A program made the position numbers and the translations under genes. From positions 1 through 64,000 of the forward strand of contig SUTT01000006.1 of the NCBI GenBank assembly GCA_015152565.1: a stretch of 64,000 bases of DNA. Direction: 5' to 3'. The DNA comes from Cyanobacteria bacterium SIG27. GTDB lineage: Bacteria > Cyanobacteriota > Vampirovibrionia > Gastranaerophilales > Gastranaerophilaceae. The notes beneath the pieces were generated by a model. It ran no database searches and was not told where the DNA came from. It was given only the letters and a program-made list of their open reading frames with translations. Below are positions 35,267 through 41,848 of this stretch, piece after piece; the first letter of the stretch is position 1; each line of letters begins with the position of its first letter.

Positions 35267-35662
35267 CTATTTTTCAGCTTTAGGCTTTCTTCCTCTCCTT
35301 GCGGTTTTTTCAATATTATTTTCTTGGATTTTTGTGTCTATTCCAGCTTTTTTTGCAACTTTATCGATTATAGACATATAATCCATCGGTTTAACATTCA
35401 TTTCTTCAAGAATAGCAAGGATTATTTTTACGCCTGATAAATTTAGTGCTAAATTTCTTGTCAAAAACAAGATTAATTTTGCTTTTTCAAGATCATCAAG
35501 ACTGTAGTTTCGTCTGTTTTTTTCTGTTCTTTGAGGACAAAGAATTCCTTGCGTGTCATAAATTCTCAATGTTCTTTGGTGAACGTTAAGTGCCTGAGCA
35601 ACTGCGCTAATTGGTAAAATTGGTAGTGTTGTATTGATTGTTTCTTGTTTTGTTGCGCTCAT
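35267..35662 (-). CDS. MerR-family regulator, HspR-like
   Basis: A 131-aa DNA-binding protein. Residues 17-75 (LPISAVAQALNVHQRTLRIY, then ILCPQRTEKNRRNYSLDDLE) match the HspR branch of MerR regulators, including the HxRTLRxYd turn and the wing with RRxYS. A helical middle (LALNLSGVKIILAILEEMNV) is the HspR-style dimer region. HspR normally represses dnaK-type heat-shock genes, none of which are next to it. The C-terminus ends in RRGRKPK, like an AT-hook. It shares a short convergent junction with the Lpd-like gene and lies 23 bp after the rimO stop, perhaps cotranscribed. Confidence 0.75.
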   Translation of the reverse strand: MSATKQETINTTLPILPISAVAQALNVHQRTLRIYDTQGILCPQRTEKNRRNYSLDDLEKAKLILFLTRNLALNLSGVKIILAILEEMNVKPMDYMSIIDKVAKKAGIDTKIQENNIEKTARRGRKPKAEK

Positions 35663-35685
35663 TTTCTTAATTCCAGATAAACTTC

Positions 35686-36990
35686 CTATACTATTCCATA
35701 CATATCATAGCTGGTTACTTTTGTGATTTTAACATCAACAATGTCCCCGCATGTTAAATATTCGTCACTTTTTATGTATACTAATCCATCTACTTCAGGT
35801 GCATCTTTGTAACTTCTTGCAACGATTGTTCCATCAGAATGAATTTCTTCTATTATACATTGAATTTTTTTGTTTTGGCAATTTTTATTTACTTCAAGAG
35901 AAATGTTTTTTTGAAGTTTCATTAATGCATTTCTTCTTTTCTTTTTAATATTTGATTTTATTTGCGGTTTTAAGCCGTATGCGTACGTATTTTTTTCTCT
36001 TGAATATTCAAAAACACCAACTTTATCAAACTTCATTTCTTCTATAAAGTTATACAAATCTTGATATTCTTCTTCGGTTTCACCTGGATAACCAACAATA
36101 AAAGTTGTTCTTATGGCAACATTTTTAATTTTTTTTCTTAACTTTTTAATGAATTTTCGATAATCTATTGCAGGGCGTTTCATCCTTTTTAATACGCTAA
36201 TATGTGAATGCTGAAGCGGAATATCGATATATTTAACAACTTTATCTAAATTGTTAATAGCATCCATTAATTCATCGTTAAAGTTTGTAGGATAAGCATA
36301 CATTACCCTTATCCAATTAAGATTTTCAATTTTGTTTAATTCTTTTAAAAGTTCAGCAAGCATTGGCTTTTTATATAAATCAAGTCCATAGCTTGTGGTG
36401 TCTTGTGCAATTAAAATAATTTCTGATACGCCTTTATCAGCTAGCATTTTGGCTTCTTCAATAATGCATTCCATTTTTCTTGATTTATAACTTCCCCTGA
36501 GATGAGGAATTACACAATATCCGCAATTATAATAGCAACCCTCCGCTATTTTTATATAGCTTGATGAGCCTACTGTTATTTGTTCTCTTTTAATGTCTTC
36601 TCGATAGTTGTAGTCAGGCTTTTTTGAAATATTGTGATAATTTTTATTCTCAATTGCTTCAATGATTTTGTCGTATTCACATGTGCCAATAAAATTAGTA
36701 ATTTCAGGAAGTAATTTTGGAAGCTCGTCTGGATGTTTTTGAGGAAGGCATCCTGTTAAAATTACCCTTTTTCCTTTTTGAATCATATCCAAAATTGCAC
36801 TAACACTTTCTTTTTCGGCGTCAGATATAAAAGAACAGGTATTTATTATTACTGTTTTAATTTTTTCATCATCAGGATTTAAGCTATAGCTATAGCCGTT
36901 TTTTACCAATAAACCTAACATTAATTCCATATCTATTAGGTTTTTTGCGCATCCAAACTGTAAAATTCCGATTGTTTCTTTATTTTTCAT
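35686..36990 (-). CDS. rimO: ribosomal protein S12 methylthiotransferase
   Basis: A 434-aa radical-SAM enzyme that methylthiolates Asp of ribosomal protein S12. N-terminal UPF0004 domain (ILQFGCAKNLIDMELMLG, INTCSF, LTGCLPQ) supplies three Cys for the auxiliary cluster. The radical-SAM motif is CYYNCGYC in AEGCYYNCGYCVIPHLRG. A TRAM domain occupies the last 65 residues. IPLQH in the middle and GCAKN at the start favour RimO over MiaB. Its first 11 bp overlap the end of the upstream membrane protein gene. Confidence 0.94.
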   Translation of the reverse strand: MKNKETIGILQFGCAKNLIDMELMLGLLVKNGYSYSLNPDDEKIKTVIINTCSFISDAEKESVSAILDMIQKGKRVILTGCLPQKHPDELPKLLPEITNFIGTCEYDKIIEAIENKNYHNISKKPDYNYREDIKREQITVGSSSYIKIAEGCYYNCGYCVIPHLRGSYKSRKMECIIEEAKMLADKGVSEIILIAQDTTSYGLDLYKKPMLAELLKELNKIENLNWIRVMYAYPTNFNDELMDAINNLDKVVKYIDIPLQHSHISVLKRMKRPAIDYRKFIKKLRKKIKNVAIRTTFIVGYPGETEEEYQDLYNFIEEMKFDKVGVFEYSREKNTYAYGLKPQIKSNIKKKRRNALMKLQKNISLEVNKNCQNKKIQCIIEEIHSDGTIVARSYKDAPEVDGLVYIKSDEYLTCGDIVDVKITKVTSYDMYGIV

Positions 36991-38563
36991 TTAGCTTAAA
37001 AATTAACACTTTCATATTGTTATCAATTGTCGCCACTTTGGTATAATTATCTATTATATAATAACAAAAATCAACAGCATAATCATAGCAGATTGTCTGG
37101 GCTCCGTAATCAAGTGTATTTCTTGGGTAAAAAATTATGTAGTCAGTTTTGTTATTTTTTAAATTTTGTATAATTTCCTCTTCTTTAAATGTTTCAAAAT
37201 CTAGTGGTGTAAAAGTATAATTTGGGTAATTGTAGCTTTTTTTGTGAATTAAATTAAACAATTGCCCCTCGGGCAATACAACAAAACTTTCGTTTGGTTT
37301 GATGTTTTTTTCTATATAGTAATTTGTTTTTTTAAATATTTCACTTTCATTTTTGTTAATATAGAGATTTCCAATTTTTGTTTTTATTTTTTCTTTTGGA
37401 AGTTCAACATAGTAAGTTACATTTTTAACTGTGCTAAAAATCAAAAATATTATTAAAGTATTCATTAACCATTTTTTATTTAAGTTTTTTTGTAAAAGTA
37501 AAAAACAGCTTAAAATTAACAAAAAATATCCAAAATTAGCATAATTTAGCGAATTTGTGGCAAATATCGATTTTAGACAAATTGCTAAGCTTGTAAGTAT
37601 TAAAATTAATTCATTTTTTTCAATTTTGCCTTTTTTAAAGTAAATTATCGTAAGAATTATTGTAAAAATTCCTAATAAATTAAAAGCATTTGTAGCATCT
37701 ATAAATAGTAAACCAATTATAAAAACAAAATAAGCTATATTTTCTTTTTTTGTTAAAGCAAAAAAATACGATATCGAGCTAATTAAAAGTAATTTTATAG
37801 AAATTATTAAATTGAATTTAAAATAATTTATTTCAAAAAAGCTTCCCATACCTTTGTAAAGATGTTTTAGAGAATTAGCGTTTAGCATATTTGATAAATA
37901 ATATGAATTTTTGATGATATCTTCCAGATTTATTGAATTAATTAAAAAATAAAGTAAACAAATGCTTGGAAAGATTAATATATAACAAATTTCTTTTTTG
38001 AAATTTTTTTTTGAATGAATTAAATGTAACAGGCTTATTATAAAAACCGGAATGAAAAATTCTATCCTTGCAGATAAAATTAAACCTAAAGAAAGAAAAA
38101 GTGTTGTTTTTTTATCATAAAGTAGGCTAAAAATAGCTAAATATATCCCCAATATTGCAACTAATGTTGAATATGAATAGGGAAGTACGAATGAAAAAGT
38201 CGAAAACGAAAAAATACTAATTAAAACAAAAAACACGCTTAAAATTAAACTTGCTTTGTTTGATAAAAATTTATTTGCAATTAAATAAAAAAGAATTAAT
38301 ATTCCATAAGAGATAACATGTGCTTCAATTAAAATTAGATTAATATTTGTGCTAATTTTATATAAAAATGAGTTTAAAATATAACCCAAAGGTCCGTAAA
38401 TTAATAAAATATTTTTTATAAGATGTTCGTTATTATTGATTTGAAACGGAATATAACTTTCTCTTGAAAAATCAATTAGCATATTTCCTGTTTTGCCATA
38501 GAAAAAAATGCTGATTATTACAAAAAATATAGTTAAAATTATTATATTTTTTTTGTTTTCCAT
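36980..38563 (-). CDS. multi-pass membrane protein, GT-C-like
   Basis: A 527-aa protein with roughly ten to twelve hydrophobic helices over the first 380 residues and a soluble C-terminal domain of about 140 residues (IKTKIGNLYINKNESEIF and following). The plan resembles GT-C glycosyltransferases (PMT/ArnT-like), but the first loop, FSRESYIPFQIN, lacks an obvious DD/DE motif. Asn, Ile and Leu dominate. It overlaps rimO and is divergent from the repeat-protein gene. Together with the gene at 46961-48811 it could belong to surface glycosylation. Enzymatic role unproven. Confidence 0.5.
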   Translation of the reverse strand: MENKKNIIILTIFFVIISIFFYGKTGNMLIDFSRESYIPFQINNNEHLIKNILLIYGPLGYILNSFLYKISTNINLILIEAHVISYGILILFYLIANKFLSNKASLILSVFFVLISIFSFSTFSFVLPYSYSTLVAILGIYLAIFSLLYDKKTTLFLSLGLILSARIEFFIPVFIISLLHLIHSKKNFKKEICYILIFPSICLLYFLINSINLEDIIKNSYYLSNMLNANSLKHLYKGMGSFFEINYFKFNLIISIKLLLISSISYFFALTKKENIAYFVFIIGLLFIDATNAFNLLGIFTIILTIIYFKKGKIEKNELILILTSLAICLKSIFATNSLNYANFGYFLLILSCFLLLQKNLNKKWLMNTLIIFLIFSTVKNVTYYVELPKEKIKTKIGNLYINKNESEIFKKTNYYIEKNIKPNESFVVLPEGQLFNLIHKKSYNYPNYTFTPLDFETFKEEEIIQNLKNNKTDYIIFYPRNTLDYGAQTICYDYAVDFCYYIIDNYTKVATIDNNMKVLIFKLNEK

Positions 38564-38628
38564 AATTTTTTTATAACAAATTGAAATCTTTGTGGCAATT
38601 TTTTAATAAAATAATACTTTATTTTAAT

Positions 38629-40545
38629 ATGTATAGCGGAGTTAACAATACGGGATATAATTTAATGTCCAGCGCAGATCTTTGCGGTCAAAGAGTGTTG
38701 GGGGTTAATGGCTCGTTAAAGAACTGGATTAATACCGGCTCTGCTGATGTTGTTGTGACTTCTAAAAATAATCAAGCTAAACAAAAAGAACCTAAAAACA
38801 ACAATTTTAGTTCAGTTTTGAAAGGTGCAATAATTGCTCTTGGTGCAGTTAGTGCAGGTGCTTTATTGTTTAATGGCAAAAAAGTTGATTTTTCTAAGTT
38901 TAAAAAATATCTTAGCGACGCTTTTTCTTCTTTTAAAACTTCAAAACCGGCTAAAGCACTTGATAAAGCGGTCGAAGATGTCGGTATAGAAGCACAGAAG
39001 GTTAAAAAATCTATTAAAAAATTTGAATTTCCTAAGTTTGAGTTTAAAAAACCGGAATTTAAATCAAGAAAAAAATCCGCCAATGAAAAACAAGCTTTAA
39101 ATGTTAAACAGTGGTTTTCAAATACTTTTAAGTTAAATATGCCCAAAAAAGCTGCTAGAGTTAAAACTAATCAATCTGAAAACGTTACTTCAAAAAACAA
39201 AAAAACTATAAAAAGTTTTTTTGCAGGGTTTTTTGCCAAATTTAAAAAAACAAAGCCTCAAATAGAAACAAATAATCCAAAAGCTTTATATAAAGGCAAT
39301 CCTAAAGTAAGAAAAAATACATTAACTCAATTCCAAAGAAATCAGCAAAAACTTGAAAATGCTGTTGTTGAAGAAGTTGTTGAAGATACTACTTCAAAAA
39401 CTTTATACAAAGGCAATCCTAATGCAAGAAAAAACACTGTTTCTAAATATCAAAAGTTAGCTGATAATTCTCCAGCTGCTCAAGATGTAATTGAAGAAGT
39501 TATTGAAGATACTGCTCCAAAAGCATTATATAAAGGTAATCCTAAAGTAAGAAAAAATACTTTAACAAAAGCTCAAAAACAACAACAAGAACTTCAAAAG
39601 TTTGATATCGAAGATATTATTGCTGAATTTAGTGATAAACCTCAACAACAGCCAAAATATTCTGGTAGCGTAGCTGCAAGAAAAAACGCTGTTTCTAAAT
39701 ATCAAAAGTTAGCTGATAATTCTCCAACTGCCCAAGATGCAATTGATGAAGTTATCGAAGATACTGCTCCAAAAGCATTATATAAAGGCGATTCTAATGT
39801 AAGAAAAAATACTTTAACAAAAGCTCAAAAACAACAACAAGAACTTGAAAAGTTTGATATCGAAGATATTATTGCTGAATTTAGTGATAAACCTCAACAA
39901 CAGCCAAAATATTCTGGTAGCGTAGCTGCAAGAAAAAGCACTTTAAGCAAAGTTCAAAAACAGCAACTTGAACTTGAAAAAAATAGAATAAAAATAGGTG
40001 ATGAAATTGAAATTCCAAGAAGGGATAATTCTTCTTTGTTTTTAAAATATGGTATTGATGAAGCTGGAAATTCAATCTTTCAGGAAGTTTCAGAGCAACC
40101 AAAGTCTAAGCCTGTTTATTCAGAAAAACAAATGCAAAAAATGGAAGCTCAAAGGCTTAAAAAAATTGAACAATTACAAAAGCATCTAAACGAAGCTATG
40201 AACTACAGTCAAGAAGAAATTCAAGCCAAACTTCAAAAAATTAAAGATTTCGGCTACAGTTATTATACTCTTGATGGCAAAAATGGCTTTAACAGAGATT
40301 TTGTTGTTAGTAAAAAAATGATAGACGAACTAGAACAAGTTGGTTTTCCTTTTAATGTTAAACCAAATGACATTCTAGAGGCTTTAGAAATTGATGACCT
40401 TAATGAGGGCGAATGTTGCAGAATTTTGTTTAATCCTAATCCACGCTTTAGATTAGGCGAATATAAGCTAAATTCTAAGGGTCTACAAACTCTTGTTGGA
40501 ATTACTAAAAAACAAGATGGAACTTTGTCGTTTATTTATGTATAG
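38629..40545 (+). CDS. repeat-rich protein with one hydrophobic segment, function unknown
   Basis: About 638 aa, very rich in Lys, Gln, Asn and Ser. Residues near 65-85 (LKGAIIALGAVSAGALLF) form one hydrophobic helix. A Lys-Phe-rich region follows. Then come six repeats of 38-45 aa, each opening with a form of ALYKGNPKVRKNTLT or YSGSVAARKNAVSK. The C-terminal 170 residues look folded and are not repeated. I take ATG 38629 as start; an in-frame TTG at 38581 would add 16 hydrophobic residues. Neither has a clear ribosome site. I recognise no family; it is probably lineage-specific, perhaps attached to the membrane. Confidence 0.6.
   Translation: MYSGVNNTGYNLMSSADLCGQRVLGVNGSLKNWINTGSADVVVTSKNNQAKQKEPKNNNFSSVLKGAIIALGAVSAGALLFNGKKVDFSKFKKYLSDAFSSFKTSKPAKALDKAVEDVGIEAQKVKKSIKKFEFPKFEFKKPEFKSRKKSANEKQALNVKQWFSNTFKLNMPKKAARVKTNQSENVTSKNKKTIKSFFAGFFAKFKKTKPQIETNNPKALYKGNPKVRKNTLTQFQRNQQKLENAVVEEVVEDTTSKTLYKGNPNARKNTVSKYQKLADNSPAAQDVIEEVIEDTAPKALYKGNPKVRKNTLTKAQKQQQELQKFDIEDIIAEFSDKPQQQPKYSGSVAARKNAVSKYQKLADNSPTAQDAIDEVIEDTAPKALYKGDSNVRKNTLTKAQKQQQELEKFDIEDIIAEFSDKPQQQPKYSGSVAARKSTLSKVQKQQLELEKNRIKIGDEIEIPRRDNSSLFLKYGIDEAGNSIFQEVSEQPKSKPVYSEKQMQKMEAQRLKKIEQLQKHLNEAMNYSQEEIQAKLQKIKDFGYSYYTLDGKNGFNRDFVVSKKMIDELEQVGFPFNVKPNDILEALEIDDLNEGECCRILFNPNPRFRLGEYKLNSKGLQTLVGITKKQDGTLSFIYV
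39277..39960 (+). repeat. in-gene tandem repeats, 252-bp higher-order period
   Basis: Six protein repeats begin near 39277, 39397, 39517, 39655, 39769 and 39901. Two long copies starting at 39517 and 39769 are nearly identical for about 180 bp, a period of 252 bp or 84 codons made of two different repeat types. This points to recent duplication of a two-repeat block. Confidence 0.85.
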
Positions 40546-41002
40546 CAGGACGACTATTGTTTAGCATCATATCTTTTTTTAATTCTTTAAAGGTGCTTTT
40601 TTGTTCTTCGTTTAACATGTTTTCAAAAGATTTTCTGTATTCCATTCTTAATTTATCGGCTTCTTGTTTTAATAAAACAAGTTCAGCTTTCATTGGCGCA
40701 GTTCTGATATCTGCTTGAAATTTTGGAATTCCAATCATATAAATTTCTTTTATATTATCGTGTTTTGTTTCCATTTTTTTGATGATTTTACTCATCTCTT
40801 TTCTGTGTTGCGTGCGGTTTTTGCTAATTTGCTCTTGTTGTGTTTCGGATAAATTTAATTTTTCCTTTAAAAAATCATCCATTTTCTTTTGCTCTTGAAT
40901 GGTTGGTTTTCTAGGCACGAATTTTTCTGTACACTCGTATGCAAAGGCGCCACATTGTGTTACAAAAATTATCGTTAAAATGGTTAAAATATTTTTAATC
41001 AT
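40532..41002 (-). CDS. periplasmic Spy/CpxP/CnrX-like protein
   Basis: A 156-aa protein with a signal peptide, MIKNILTILTIIFVTQCGAFA. The mature chain is helical and charged and contains LNLSETQQEQI, the LTxxQ-type motif of Spy/CpxP and the metal-sensing CnrX/ZraP group. Two further helical blocks (QHRKEMSKIIKKMETKHDNI and MLNEEQKSTFKELKKDM) fit the hairpin dimer fold of that group. The gene overlaps the ECF sigma gene by 8 bp. In this context it is either a periplasmic sensor controlling the sigma factor or a stress chaperone produced by it. Confidence 0.7.
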   Translation of the reverse strand: MIKNILTILTIIFVTQCGAFAYECTEKFVPRKPTIQEQKKMDDFLKEKLNLSETQQEQISKNRTQHRKEMSKIIKKMETKHDNIKEIYMIGIPKFQADIRTAPMKAELVLLKQEADKLRMEYRKSFENMLNEEQKSTFKELKKDMMLNNSRPAIHK

Positions 41003-41504
41003 TTTCGTTATCCTCTTTCATTAAGAAACTTAGTTTTTCTTTTAAAATTTTTCTTGCGTTATTAATTCTTGATTTTACGGTGCCTTCTGGAATTTTTAGT
41101 TTTTGAGAAATTTTTTCATAAGAATAATCTTCAAATTCGTACAGAATAATAACTTCTTTCATCTTTTTAGGAAGAGCGTTTATTTCTTTTAAGATTATTT
41201 TTTGGCGTTCTTTTTGTGTATATTGAATTTCTGGATTTTTTGTTTCTTTGATATTATTTAAAATTTCTTCGTCACTTGTCGAATTTTGTGCAATTTTAAA
41301 TTTAGAACTTCTTAAATAATCTCTGCATAAATTTGCTGCAATTGTGCAAATCCATTGTGAAAATTTATTTTTTTCGCTATATTTATCGAGGTTTTTATAC
41401 GTTTTAATATAAACCTCTTGTTCTAAATCTTCGTTATATTCGCCTGTAAAATTTTTAATTATTTGTCTAATTTTATAGCTATTTTTATTTATTATGTCTT
41501 TCAA
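40995..41504 (-). CDS. ECF-type RNA polymerase sigma factor
   Basis: A 169-aa sigma factor with regions 2 and 4 only. Region 2 has TGEYNEDLEQEVYIKTYKNL followed by KNKFSQWICTIAANLCRDYL. Region 4 has LPKKMKEVIILYEFEDYSYE followed by the helix-turn-helix KISQKLKIPEGTVKSRINNA. Size and layout match the SigW/RpoE group. It is the middle gene of a three-gene operon with 4- and 8-bp overlaps, between a small membrane protein and a Spy-like periplasmic protein. An ECF-type motif precedes the operon, suggesting positive autoregulation. Confidence 0.92.
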   Translation of the reverse strand: MKDIINKNSYKIRQIIKNFTGEYNEDLEQEVYIKTYKNLDKYSEKNKFSQWICTIAANLCRDYLRSSKFKIAQNSTSDEEILNNIKETKNPEIQYTQKERQKIILKEINALPKKMKEVIILYEFEDYSYEKISQKLKIPEGTVKSRINNARKILKEKLSFLMKEDNEND

Positions 41505-41731
41505 TTGTGAAGTCCTAAAAGCCCATATTCGTCGTCCATTAATTCGTATTGCAATACGTTTCTATCCAAGGACAAATAAATGTCATTACCTTGTAGATAT
41601 GTTTGGCAAATACTCGTCATTAAAAAGACAGGCATTGTAAGCCCAAGTACAAGCTTTGCTATTGTTTTTCTTGTTTTTCTTTGTCTGTATAAAGGCTTTG
41701 CTTCTTTTAAAAGTTCTGATAATTTATCCAT
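41501..41731 (-). CDS. small single-pass membrane protein, candidate anti-sigma factor
   Basis: A 76-aa protein. About 26 basic, cytosolic residues (MDKLSELLKEAKPLYRQRKT and on) precede one transmembrane segment (LVLGLTMPVFLMTSIC). About 30 residues follow on the far side, ending MDDEYGLLGLHN. The layout matches CnrY-like anti-sigma factors, which bind the sigma factor with a short cytosolic N-terminus and sit in the membrane. There is no recognisable ASD or zinc motif, so the role is inferred from topology and from being the first gene of the ECF operon, overlapping the sigma gene by 4 bp. Confidence 0.5.
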   Translation of the reverse strand: MDKLSELLKEAKPLYRQRKTRKTIAKLVLGLTMPVFLMTSICQTYLQGNDIYLSLDRNVLQYELMDDEYGLLGLHN

Positions 41732-41765
41732 ATTGTTTTTTCTTTTTTATCTCTACATAAATTAT

Positions 41766-41789
41766 AACGAAAATTTTTTATTTTTGTTC
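41766..41789 (-). promoter_or_regulatory. candidate ECF-type promoter of the sigma operon
   Basis: On the minus strand GAAC (41789-41786) is followed by exactly 16 bp and CGTT (41769-41766), the GAAC-N16-CGT pattern of many ECF sigma promoters. It lies about 35 bp before the first start codon of the operon. The CGTT is continued by ATAAT, so a housekeeping -10 (TATAAT) overlaps it and cannot be excluded. Confidence 0.45.
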
Positions 41790-41800
41790 ATTTTAAAATA

Positions 41801-41830
41801 AAAAGCTACTTAAATTTTTAAGTAGCTTTT
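41801..41830 (-). terminator. intrinsic terminator of the 763-aa repeat protein gene
   Basis: A 14-bp stem AAAAGCTACTTAAA/TTTAAGTAGCTTTT lies 19 bp after the stop at 41849 and is followed on the minus strand by a T-rich tail. It also separates that gene from the ECF operon promoter. Confidence 0.88.
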
Positions 41831-41848
41831 GTTGTATTACATGTCTGA

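Noticed and set aside
39277-39960. CRISPR array
   Set aside because: The repeats are in-frame, much longer than CRISPR repeats, and translate to a continuous protein with no unique spacers.
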